NCBI RefSeq assembly: GCF_001548235.1
Contig: NZ_AP014938.1
Coordinates: 1 to 64,000 of the forward strand
Source of the DNA: Rothia mucilaginosa
GTDB taxonomy: Bacteria > Actinomycetota > Actinomycetes > Actinomycetales > Micrococcaceae
Reading direction: 5' to 3'
DNA length: 64,000 bases
Positions 52,911 through 61,323 of the stretch are shown piece by piece. The notes below the pieces were generated by a model. It was not told the origin of the DNA. It ran no database searches and saw only the letters and a list, made by a program, of their open reading frames with translations. A program made the translations under genes and the position numbers. Numbering within the stretch: the first letter of the stretch is position 1; every line of letters begins with the position of its first letter.

Positions 52911-52961
52911 TGGACCTCACGTACGCTGGGCCTCACGTACGCTGGGCCTCGCGGGTACACT
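52911..52961 (+). promoter_or_regulatory. Tandem 16-bp repeat and -10 box before yaaA
   Basis: CTCACGTACGCTGGGC occurs twice in a row (52917-52948) and a third diverged unit contains TACACT at 52956-52961. That box lies 6 bases before ATG 52968, again a leaderless arrangement. Confidence 0.55.
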
Positions 52962-52967
52962 GGAGAG

Positions 52968-53759
52968 ATGCTGATTCTTCTTCCCCCCTCCGAAGGTAAA
53001 ACTCCCGCCCCCGCAGGCAACGCGCCCGTCTGCTTTGCCGACCTCTCGTTCCCCGAACTGACGGCTGAGCGTGAGAGCGTCCTGGAGGAGCTGACAGCTG
53101 TCAGCTCGGGACCCGACGCCCTGGCGGAGCTCAAGGTGGGTACATCCCTCGAAGCAGAGGTGGAACGCAACACGCGCCTGCTCACCGAACCGGCGCAGCC
53201 CGCGATCCGCACCTACACGGGCGTACTCTTTGAGGCGCTGGACTACGCGAGCTTCTCCCCCGCCGAACGCGATGCCGCGCACTGGTCGCTACTGATTTCT
53301 TCGGCGCTGTGGGGTATTCTGCGCCCCGAGGACGCGATCCCCGCCTACCGCCTATCGATGGGCGTGAAGCTGGGTTCGGTGGGTGCGCTCGCATCCTTCT
53401 GGAAGGGTGCGTTGGGTACCACCCTGGAGGCGACCGCGAAGGACCAGCTGATTCTGGATTGCCGTTCTGCCGCCTACGCGAAGTCGTGGGTGACTCCCCC
53501 GGCGCAGACTCTGGCGGTTCGTGTGGAGCGTGTGGCGGCTGATGGGTCGCGTAAGGTCGTCTCGCACATGGCAAAGCATTACCGCGGCCTGTTTGCGCGC
53601 TACCTGATTCAGTCGGGTTTGGCGGCTCGTCCTATTGACGGCTCTACGGCGGGTATTGCCGAATTTTTGGAGGCGGTCAGCGAGGACTGGTCGGTGGAGT
53701 GTACCCTGCCGACGGCGCGTAAGGCGGGCGTTTTGACTCTGCTGGTGCATGAGCAGTAG
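52968..53759 (+). CDS. yaaA: YaaA family peroxide-stress protein
   Basis: 263-residue UPF0246/DUF328 protein. In E. coli YaaA lowers free iron during peroxide stress. Family segments are MLILLPPSEGK at the start, YTGVLFEALDYASF, LLISSALWGILRPEDAIPAYRLSMG and SVECTLPTARKAGVLTLLVHEQ-like ending. ATG 52968 was chosen from homology; upstream frame overlaps rnpB. A terminator at 53898 follows. Confidence 0.93.
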   Translation: MLILLPPSEGKTPAPAGNAPVCFADLSFPELTAERESVLEELTAVSSGPDALAELKVGTSLEAEVERNTRLLTEPAQPAIRTYTGVLFEALDYASFSPAERDAAHWSLLISSALWGILRPEDAIPAYRLSMGVKLGSVGALASFWKGALGTTLEATAKDQLILDCRSAAYAKSWVTPPAQTLAVRVERVAADGSRKVVSHMAKHYRGLFARYLIQSGLAARPIDGSTAGIAEFLEAVSEDWSVECTLPTARKAGVLTLLVHEQ

Positions 53760-54133
53760 GTCGGCCAACTATTTGTTTTCGCCTATTTTTTGCATCATAT
53801 TGAAAATTTTTTAACTATTTTTCTAGGGGCTTAAGCCTGTATTTCCCCCTGTAAAACCATATTTCCCCACATTGAGCGGGTAGGTTTTTATGGGGTGCAA
53901 GGCGGGTAGTGTCTATCTATCCGCCTTCTTTTTGTGCACAGAAGTGCTTATAGTATTAAACGTCTCGCCATTGGTGGCGGGTAATTCGCTCACAAACGCT
54001 CATATTCTCAACTCAGCACACACGAAGCACGACATGCCACGTACGTATAACAAACTCGCAGAGGCTTAACCAATGGTTATTGGTTTGCTAGCGTAGAAGT
54101 GAACACTCAGAAACACGTCGATGGGACAATATC
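53760..54133. other. AT-rich region before the SLH gene array
   Basis: Drops sharply in GC after yaaA (53765-53880), with repeated TATTTCCCC words. It then holds the yaaA terminator and, near 54070, a small palindrome AACCAAT/ATTGGTT before the first SLH gene. Confidence 0.5.
53898..53933 (+). terminator. Terminator after yaaA
   Basis: AAGGCGGGTA pairs with TATCCGCCTT, then CTTTTT. It lies about 140 bases after the stop. Confidence 0.75.
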
Positions 54134-55204
54134 ATGTCTATTTTTTCCTCTCGTCGCGCCCTTTTTAAGGGTGCGGCAGCACTAACAGTCGCTGGCGCTT
54201 TGGGTGCGCACCACGCCGGCGAGCAGAGCGCCCAGGCTGCCACCTTGGACGTTAAGACCACCCCGCTGACGTTCAAGGTTACTGAGGCGTCATTTGATAT
54301 TAGCGGCTTCAACCTCAGCTACGAGATTACCGGTCTGCAGGCTGTGCTTGATACCGGCCTGTACACCCCGTACATTGAGGCCGGCTACTACACCAAGGAG
54401 AAGGGCTTCAGGCAGTTCTATTTCTTCTCTCTTGAGCCGAAGAAGCGCATCGAGAATGATGTCTACATTAGGCACCACATCATTAATCGTGATATCACCG
54501 GCGGCCCGAATGCAAACTATGGTATTCGTCTGTCTCTTCGTCCGCGCCGTGAGCAGTACACCATTCTGCGCACTCTTGAAGTTCGCCCCACGATTGACAC
54601 TGAGTTCGCGTGGGCACCGTTCATTGTGGACATTGATATGGATGGCGAGTACGCTCCCGATATCTACAGGTCATGTAAAGCGAAGGTTCTGCTACTCGAT
54701 AAGGACCGTTGTTTCCACCCCCAGCGTGCGGTGACCCGCGGCGACCTGATGGATGCTATCTACCGAAGCGCCCGCTCGCCGAAGGTGAAGCTTCCTGCGC
54801 GTTCTCCTTTCCCGGATTTGTCCCCGAAGGATGAGCGTTACGCGGCGTACATTTGGGCGTATCAGAATGGTCTGACTTCCGGCTGGTCTGACGGTAAGAT
54901 GCACCCGGAGGCGGTGGCTAGCCGCGCTACGATGGCTGCGTTCTTCTACCGTTACAAGCATCTTCCCTCCTCTACCGGTACCCGCTGGTACAATCCGACC
55001 ACCCCTGCCGATATGAAGCCTGGTTCCCCGTTCTTCGTGGAGTGCTCGTGGCTGCACTCGTCGGTGAATATTGATACGAGCTATTACTATAAGAGCAAGG
55101 ATTTCCGTCCGACCAAGATTGCTACCCGCGAGGAGCTGGCTCGTGTCCTGTCAATGCTCGACATGCTTGACACCATCCCCAATAGCCCTTATCTCGATGA
55201 TTAG
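54134..55204 (+). CDS. Exported SLH-domain protein, first of the array, 356 aa
   Basis: The N-terminus has a twin-arginine signal, SSRRALFKGAAALTVAGALGA, with likely cleavage after QSAQA. Residues 35-190 are a beta-rich domain with no recognised family. Residues about 195-345 resemble S-layer homology (SLH) modules, including TRGDLMDAIYRSA, SPFPDLSPKDERYAAYIWAYQNGLTSGWSDGKMHPE and SRATMAAFFYRYKH. SLH modules bind secondary cell-wall polymers. It lacks the module set of the following paralogues but shares their C-terminal SLH and the GATGGGA start context. A Tat rather than Sec signal sets it apart. Confidence 0.8.
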   Translation: MSIFSSRRALFKGAAALTVAGALGAHHAGEQSAQAATLDVKTTPLTFKVTEASFDISGFNLSYEITGLQAVLDTGLYTPYIEAGYYTKEKGFRQFYFFSLEPKKRIENDVYIRHHIINRDITGGPNANYGIRLSLRPRREQYTILRTLEVRPTIDTEFAWAPFIVDIDMDGEYAPDIYRSCKAKVLLLDKDRCFHPQRAVTRGDLMDAIYRSARSPKVKLPARSPFPDLSPKDERYAAYIWAYQNGLTSGWSDGKMHPEAVASRATMAAFFYRYKHLPSSTGTRWYNPTTPADMKPGSPFFVECSWLHSSVNIDTSYYYKSKDFRPTKIATREELARVLSMLDMLDTIPNSPYLDD

Positions 55205-55610
55205 GATTTGGCAGGCGCCGTGAACCGGACGGTTGACCCTACACGGTTTAGCGTGGGTTGACTTCTGAGAACAGCAACTGAAGATAGCGGCTATAGAAGG
55301 GGCGGTGAGAGTTTTTCTCTCACCGCCCCTTCTTTGTGGTCTTTTTTTGGGGGGCGGGCTTTGTATAAAACCGGGGGCGTAATTTTCGAATTTTTTGTCT
55401 TATAACTCTTATTGGAATGTTTTTCTCGTGTTTTCATTGAATGTCTAAGACGCGGGTTGGTAGGCTGAAATTGCACTTCAGCATGCCGCCGCTACGGGTC
55501 CTCTACTATGTGGATTCGGTGCGGGTTCGGTGCGATGGACTGTCACTCATTGATCCTCTCAACTTCTTTTCTCATTCGCCCTCTTTCATGCAGAAAATTC
55601 AGATTGGATC
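55205..55610. other. Intergenic region between the first two SLH genes
   Basis: Starts with a terminator (55296-55340), then AT-rich DNA 55360-55440 likely to hold a promoter for the next gene. No gene supported. Confidence 0.45.
55296..55340 (+). terminator. Terminator after the first SLH gene
   Basis: AAGGGGCGGTGAGAG pairs with CTCTCACCGCCCCTT around TTTTT and is followed by CTTTG. Confidence 0.9.
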
Positions 55611-57605
55611 ATGATGTCCTCTTTCTTTACGCCTGTTCGTGGCACGCACCGAAGGGTTGCGGGTGCTTCCTTGGTTTTGGGTTTGTCTCCGCTGCTGGCT
55701 TTGACGCCGGTGGCGGCTCAGCCGGCGCCCGCCTCCCCTGTGAACACGCAGCAGGCAACTACTCAAGAAACACCGGCCCGTCAGGTGCCTCAAGTGCAGG
55801 GTGACAATCCCACCTCTGAACTGGAGAAGGTTGATTTGAAGGTCACGACAGGCCCCCTCAACATTTCTCAGGGCGGTATCATTTCGGTAACGACCTCTCC
55901 GTTGAGCGCTGAATTCCGTCAGAAGTACACGTTCCACGAGCTCGCGTTGGTGGAACGGGGTTCCACGTACGTCCATGCCGGGCATCATAATTATGTTCCC
56001 CTCACTCAGTACGGTGGGATGGTTAGTGACCTCAAGCAGCAGGGTAATGTGCGAGAGAACCCGGATGGTAGCCTCACCTTCACGCTCGTTGTTCCCGCCC
56101 ATGTTGTTGAGGCTCCAGAGGGGACTCTCTTCGATACGGTACTGACGTACTACCCGTCGAATGAGTATGCGCCGGATCCGTTAACGTGGTCGAATCGCCG
56201 GGTAATCCGTACTCCTACCGATGTGGTGCAGGACGCTAAACCTACGAAGACCACCTACCTCTTCAGTTCACCTTCTATCGAGCATCCGGAAGAGGATACA
56301 ACCCTGACGGTTGAGGGTTTCCACATCCTCTCGAAAAGCACCATTCTGGGTCCTGAAGGCCCGGCGGTCCTGACCCTTTTTGAGGTTGATCCGGTGACTG
56401 GGCGGGGTATTGGTTCACCTGTGTTTACTCAGAACCTGAATTACACCAGGTGTGATCAGTACTGTGATACTTTCTTGAACGACCATTTCAGTACGGCTAT
56501 CACGATTCCCGGGGGTACCCTCAAAGCGGGCAGGCAGTACAGGATTGGTTTCTACGGCGGTGGTCTTCCTGACCCGACTTCGGAGGAATACCCTGGTGCG
56601 TGGATGACCGATGTGGCAGATTTCATCCCGGTAGGTACCCCGGAGCAAGATGAAGCTCCCACCAGCATCTACGTCTCAGGAGATAAGGTGAGCCCTTATC
56701 GCGAGAATAATACTTTGAAGGTGACTATTTTGGGTCTGCCGCCGCTGACCAAGGGTTACTACCGTTTCTCCTTGCAGCCGATTGATGATCATGGCCGTCC
56801 GACCGGGCAGAAGTCTTGGGAGAAAGTGATTCCTGCCGGGAACATTCAGAAGGGTCGTACGGAGCAGACGCTTTCTCTCCCTGGCTATGCCCTGAATTTT
56901 GATGTGGCCTATAGGCTCTTTGTGGAGAAGGTAACCCCGAATCAGGGTGATGGTGTCGATTCGGTTGAGCAGATTGCTTCCAAAGACCTGGACTCGGATA
57001 TCAGTCAGGAACGGGAGATGGAGGCTGCCAGGAAGTGGATTGTGAACCGTCAAATTCTACCGGACTACCCCACTGATCACGATTGGGAATCAGTGAATCG
57101 CCGTTCTGTGACGGTGGCGTTGTACCGGTTAGCGGGTGCGCCGCAGGTTGAGCTTCCGGCAGCCAGCCCTTACACGGATATTACGCCGGACGACCCTGAC
57201 TATACCGCTATTATTTGGGCTCGTCAGCGGGGTATTACGTTCGGCTGGGTTGATGGTCGATTCCACCCGAATGAGCCGCTTTCGGATCGTTCCACGGCCG
57301 CGTTCCTCTACAGGTATCAGCGAGCCCGTGGGGAGGTGTCGCCAAGCTTACCAACGTCTCCTTCACTGCCGGACTCTAACCCGAAGAAACAGACGCATTT
57401 CCCGCTTAGCTCTCATTGGCGGCTCTGGATCAGCCCGGAGACTGCTTTTTCACGTGAGTCTAGCTGGGCTATTGAGCAACGTATCTGGGGTTACACTCCT
57501 GATCAAGGTTACCTCTATGAGAACTTTGGTGGCTACAAGATGTCGTACCGTCAGGTGGCTGTGATGCTGTACCGTATGGAGCACGGCGGCAGCCGCCTCA
57601 GGTAA
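55611..57605 (+). CDS. Exported SLH-domain surface protein, 664 aa
   Basis: Starts MMSSFFTPVRGTHRR, then a Sec signal core ending near PVAAQP. After a Pro/Gln/Thr linker come three modules. About 50-200 is a strand-rich domain beginning LNISQGGIISVTTSPLSAEF. About 210-345 is an Ig-like domain with DTTLTVEGFHIL and a C-x-x-x-C pair. About 350-470 is a further beta domain ending AYRLFVEKVTP. Residues 485-664 carry SLH-like units with VTVALYRLAG, DPDYTAIIWARQRGITFGWVDGRFHP, STAAFLYRYQ, and end VMLYRMEHGGSRLR. Likely an exported surface protein held by cell-wall polymer. Ligand unknown. Adhesion is possible but not shown. Confidence 0.82.
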   Translation: MMSSFFTPVRGTHRRVAGASLVLGLSPLLALTPVAAQPAPASPVNTQQATTQETPARQVPQVQGDNPTSELEKVDLKVTTGPLNISQGGIISVTTSPLSAEFRQKYTFHELALVERGSTYVHAGHHNYVPLTQYGGMVSDLKQQGNVRENPDGSLTFTLVVPAHVVEAPEGTLFDTVLTYYPSNEYAPDPLTWSNRRVIRTPTDVVQDAKPTKTTYLFSSPSIEHPEEDTTLTVEGFHILSKSTILGPEGPAVLTLFEVDPVTGRGIGSPVFTQNLNYTRCDQYCDTFLNDHFSTAITIPGGTLKAGRQYRIGFYGGGLPDPTSEEYPGAWMTDVADFIPVGTPEQDEAPTSIYVSGDKVSPYRENNTLKVTILGLPPLTKGYYRFSLQPIDDHGRPTGQKSWEKVIPAGNIQKGRTEQTLSLPGYALNFDVAYRLFVEKVTPNQGDGVDSVEQIASKDLDSDISQEREMEAARKWIVNRQILPDYPTDHDWESVNRRSVTVALYRLAGAPQVELPAASPYTDITPDDPDYTAIIWARQRGITFGWVDGRFHPNEPLSDRSTAAFLYRYQRARGEVSPSLPTSPSLPDSNPKKQTHFPLSSHWRLWISPETAFSRESSWAIEQRIWGYTPDQGYLYENFGGYKMSYRQVAVMLYRMEHGGSRLR

Positions 57606-57773
57606 CGCCCGGTCGTGGTGAGGGGTAACCGATGGGCTGGGATGCTCGACGTAGTTCGGCTTTTCAGCCCGCCGGTGCAACCCTTTGTTTCCCCCTCCCC
57701 GGCGACTTCTCTTGCCTGGCGCCAGGCTTTACGGGGCGTCTTCTCCCCTAGTCTGGCTTTCAGGTTCTATCCG

Positions 57774-57862
57774 CTCAACTTCTTCACTCACTTCATCTAC
57801 TCACTCATTTCAATCACCGTATAAATTTTGTAGATGGGATTATGATGTCTTCATTCTTCGCC
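57774..57862 (+). repeat. Shared upstream/start segment of SLH paralogues, copy 1
   Basis: About 88 bases up to and including the first codons, from CCGCTCAACTTCTTCACTCA through ATAAATTTTGTAGATGGGA and ATGATGTCTTCATTCTTC. Near-identical to 61234-61323, with two or three differences, and partly kept near 63555-63660. Confidence 0.85.
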
Positions 57863-60800
57863 CCACGAGGTGCCCCGCACCATTCTGAAACCCCGCGCCA
57901 CCCGGCGAGCGCACGCGTGCTCAGCCTGTCGCTGCTGCTGGGTTTGAGTCCGCTTGCGGGTATTACTCCCGCTGCGCTGGCTGCGCCTCAAGAAGCACCC
58001 GTGCAGAACGCGCCCGTGCAGCAGAACGAACCCGCTCAGAACAAACCTGCGCAGAATAAACCTGCACAGGGTGATCAGCAGGATGCTTCCCTGCCGACCC
58101 TGCGCGTGTCCAGCGGTTCCCTCGACATTCTTCACGGCGGTACCGTGCACGTGGAGGGTACCGGGCTGAGCCCCGAGTTCTTGGCGCATCACGAACTGCG
58201 TAGCCTCACAATTGCCCCGAAGGGCTCTTCAACCTACGCCAACCCCTACCAGAAAGTCGATCACCGCGGCCTCGTCTTTGACGCCCCGAAACCAGCTGCT
58301 GACGGCAGTTTCAGCGCCGACCTGACGGTTCCGGCGAATAGCCTGCCGGCAAACCTGGAGTACGAGGTCATTCTCACCTACCGCCCCGTAGACGATGCGC
58401 ACCCCTATGCGTGGAACACTGAGGATCGTGTCCGTACGGCGCTGCCGGTGGAGCATAACGTGCCGGAGGGTGTGCTTCCCTCCATCACCTATGATGTTTC
58501 GGCTATTTCTGAGGAGCAGATTGCTTCCGGCCAGCCGGTCGAGGTGACGTTGACGGGTACCGGTTTTCAGGATGTCAGTTCTGTAAAATTCACCCTATCC
58601 GAGCATGATGAGCAAGGAAAGGTCACGAACGATAATGTGGCTTCGCTTGGTGAGCTGAAAGCACCGGATACGGAAGAGAATCAGCGCATTTTCAAGGGCC
58701 TGATTCCGAACGGCTATTTCCAGAAGAAGATCACGATCCCCGCGGGAGTCCTGAAGTCCGGTAAGGGGTATTCCCTGGGTGTTTCCGGTGTAGAAACCCA
58801 CGGGTGGCCTAAGCTGACGCGTAAGTTCCCCTTCGTTCCTGTGGGCAATAACCCCGCACACATGGCGTATCAGAATAATTCGTTCAGGAACACCCTGCCG
58901 AAGGTATCTGTTGCTGCGCAGAATTTTGATCCCGGTCAGGACCGCGTCTATAAGGTGACTATTTCTAATATTTCACCCGAGGTGGACCTGGGGTACTACC
59001 TTGATTCTGTGTCGATTTATAACGCTACTTCTGGTGAGCAGGCACCCTTTGCGAGGAATGATGTAGCGGGCCAATACGATAAGCAGGATGAGCTGGTGAC
59101 CCGCAACGCTGACGGCACTCTGACCGTGGAGGTTGAGTATAAGGTTCACGGTGATTCCTCCTATAGGCCTTCTTCTCGCGGCTCAATGGCTGAAGTGCGT
59201 GCAGTGTTCTCGGACTCTAAGTATTCGTACGGTAGCCATAAGTTCACGGTGAGCACCCAGCTTCCGATGGCGCCTCCTGCCGCTGATGCTGTTGATTGGG
59301 AGAACCCGGCGAATGTTAAGTTGAAGGTCGATTCGGGCACCCTCAATATTTCTCAGGGCGGCACGGTGTCGGTGACCACTTCCCCGTTGAGCGCCGAGTT
59401 CCGTAAGAAGTACGCTTTCTACGAGCTGGCTCTGGTGACGCGCGGGTCGGTGTACGTGTATGAGGAGCACCATAGTTATCCGCCTCTCAACGAGTACGGC
59501 GGAATGCTCAAGGATCTGGAGCATCAGGTGCGGGAGAACCCGGACGGTAGCCTCACCTACACGTTTAAGGTTCCCCCGCAATACCTTGAGGTTGCCAACG
59601 GTACGCTCTTCGATGTGGTGATGTCGTACTACCCGTTGGATGATTTTGAGCCGGAACCTTCGAGTAGGTCGAACCGTTTGTATGCCCGCGCCCATATTGA
59701 TGTGGTTCAGGAAGCGCAGCCGACCCGTGGGACCTACACCTTCAGTCAGTCCGCTATCGATAACCCGTGGAAGGATACGACGCTGCGAGTTGAGGGACGC
59801 CATGTCCTCTCCCAGGCTAGTGAACTGATTTCTAATGAGTCGCCGGTCGTCGCTATCTATGAGGCTGACCCTGCAACGGGAAAGATGGTGGGTCAGCCCG
59901 TGTTCACTCAGCAGGTGGACTACACGTACTCCGGGGTTAACTCCAGGTGGTTCCGCAATAACTATTTCAGCACGGAGCTGAAGATTCCTGCGGGTACGTT
60001 GAAGCCGGGCAAGCTCTACTTTATTGGTATGTATGGGGACGGGTTGCCTTACCCCGGCATGGAAGATTCTCCGGGCTCTATGCTGAATGATGTTGCTGAG
60101 TTCCTTCCGGTGCGTTCCCCCAATCAGGAAACCGCGCATCCTGCGTTGCACCTTGGGTCGGTGAGACTGAACCCGTACGCAAAGACGAACTCGTTTACGG
60201 TGCGCGCTACCGAGCTCTATGCACCGGGTGAAGGATCGTACCGCCTCTCGGTGCAGCACGTTGATGAGCAGGGGCGTTTGACCGGTCAGCCGGTGTTCCA
60301 GCGGGCGATCCCCGCTGAGCGCATCAAGGATGGCAGGGTGGAGCTGAATCTGACGATTGATCAGCAGCTGAGCTATTCGGGTGCGTATCGCCTGGTTTTG
60401 GAGAAGGTCACCCCCGGTAAGGATGGTGCCGCGGAGTCGGTGGAGCAGCTTGACGTCGAGGATATTCCTCTGAAGCTGACGCGTGAGGATGAGTTGCAGG
60501 CGGCTGAACGCTGGTTTGATGAGCGTCAGATTCTGCCTGGTCCTTCGCCGCAGTCCTGGCATAACGATATGACGCGCCGCGATGTGACGGTGGCGCTGTA
60601 CCGCCTGGCGGGTTCCCCGAAGGTTGAGCTGCCTGCAACCAGTCCTTACGCGGATGTGGCACCGAGCGACCCGGACTACGCCGCGTACATTTGGGCTCGT
60701 CAGAAGGGCATTACCTTCGGTTGGGTGGATGGCAAGTTCCACCCGGATGTGCACCTTTCGACCCCGTCGACGGTGGCGTTCCTGTACAGGTACCAGAAGG

Positions 60801-61087
60801 CGATGGGTAAGGTCACGCCGAAGGCGCCGACCTCTCCCTCATTGCCACGTAGCTCGTCTGTGCCGGGCACCCAGGATGCGCCCCGGAGTACTAGCGGCTG
60901 GGAGCATAAGGCTCTTAAGGGTACCGCTTTCTGGCGTGAGGCTCAGTGGGCTGTTGATTACCGCGTGTGGGGTTACCGCGTTGACGGAGAATACCCTTAT
61001 GAGGGTTTTGATAATTCTTCCATTTCCTCTGGTGATTTTGCGTTGATGCTGTACCGTATGGAGCACGGCGGTAGCCACCTCAGGTAA
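57842..61087 (+). CDS. Exported SLH-domain surface protein, 1081 aa
   Basis: Largest member. Sec signal (hydrophobic core about 26-43, Ala-rich end), Gln/Pro/Asn linker with QNKPAQ repeats, then an extra N-terminal half (about 80-480). That half begins LRVSSGSLDILHGGTVHVEG, a variant of the SGTLNISQGGTVSV module. From about 490 it follows the module order of its neighbours: SGTLNISQGGTVSVTTSPL, an Ig-like DTTLRVEGRHVL domain, a YRLSVQHVDEQGRLTGQ domain and three SLH-like units from about 890. It ends in the same VMLYRMEHGGSHLR. The Cys pair of the neighbouring Ig-like domain is absent. Start at 57842 or 57845, with GATGGGA upstream. Confidence 0.82.
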   Translation: MMSSFFAPRGAPHHSETPRHPASARVLSLSLLLGLSPLAGITPAALAAPQEAPVQNAPVQQNEPAQNKPAQNKPAQGDQQDASLPTLRVSSGSLDILHGGTVHVEGTGLSPEFLAHHELRSLTIAPKGSSTYANPYQKVDHRGLVFDAPKPAADGSFSADLTVPANSLPANLEYEVILTYRPVDDAHPYAWNTEDRVRTALPVEHNVPEGVLPSITYDVSAISEEQIASGQPVEVTLTGTGFQDVSSVKFTLSEHDEQGKVTNDNVASLGELKAPDTEENQRIFKGLIPNGYFQKKITIPAGVLKSGKGYSLGVSGVETHGWPKLTRKFPFVPVGNNPAHMAYQNNSFRNTLPKVSVAAQNFDPGQDRVYKVTISNISPEVDLGYYLDSVSIYNATSGEQAPFARNDVAGQYDKQDELVTRNADGTLTVEVEYKVHGDSSYRPSSRGSMAEVRAVFSDSKYSYGSHKFTVSTQLPMAPPAADAVDWENPANVKLKVDSGTLNISQGGTVSVTTSPLSAEFRKKYAFYELALVTRGSVYVYEEHHSYPPLNEYGGMLKDLEHQVRENPDGSLTYTFKVPPQYLEVANGTLFDVVMSYYPLDDFEPEPSSRSNRLYARAHIDVVQEAQPTRGTYTFSQSAIDNPWKDTTLRVEGRHVLSQASELISNESPVVAIYEADPATGKMVGQPVFTQQVDYTYSGVNSRWFRNNYFSTELKIPAGTLKPGKLYFIGMYGDGLPYPGMEDSPGSMLNDVAEFLPVRSPNQETAHPALHLGSVRLNPYAKTNSFTVRATELYAPGEGSYRLSVQHVDEQGRLTGQPVFQRAIPAERIKDGRVELNLTIDQQLSYSGAYRLVLEKVTPGKDGAAESVEQLDVEDIPLKLTREDELQAAERWFDERQILPGPSPQSWHNDMTRRDVTVALYRLAGSPKVELPATSPYADVAPSDPDYAAYIWARQKGITFGWVDGKFHPDVHLSTPSTVAFLYRYQKAMGKVTPKAPTSPSLPRSSSVPGTQDAPRSTSGWEHKALKGTAFWREAQWAVDYRVWGYRVDGEYPYEGFDNSSISSGDFALMLYRMEHGGSHLR

Positions 61088-61103
61088 CGCCCGGTCGTGG
61101 TGA

Positions 61104-61112
61104 GGGGGGGGG
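61104..61112 (+). repeat. Run of nine G
   Basis: Just after the stop of the 1081-aa gene, in sequence otherwise copied from 57606-57650 where the run is four G. About 190 bases before the next SLH gene. Confidence 0.8.
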
Positions 61113-61233
61113 ACCGGTGGGCTGGAATGTTCGGCATAGTTCGACTTTTCAGCCCGCCGGTACCGCCCCTCCTATTCGTTTCTCCAGAACGCTTCTTCTC
61201 CCCTGTTGAGGGTTTTCTTTTCACGCTTTATCC

Positions 61234-61323
61234 GCTCAACTTTTTCACTCACTTCATCTACTCACTCATTCCAATCACCGTATAAATTTTGTAGATGGGA
61301 TTATGATGTCTTCATTCTTCACA
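61234..61323 (+). repeat. Shared upstream/start segment of SLH paralogues, copy 2
   Basis: Near-identical to 57774-57862 including TATAAATTTTGTAGATGGGA and the first codons. It probably carries promoter and translation signals common to the array. Confidence 0.85.
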
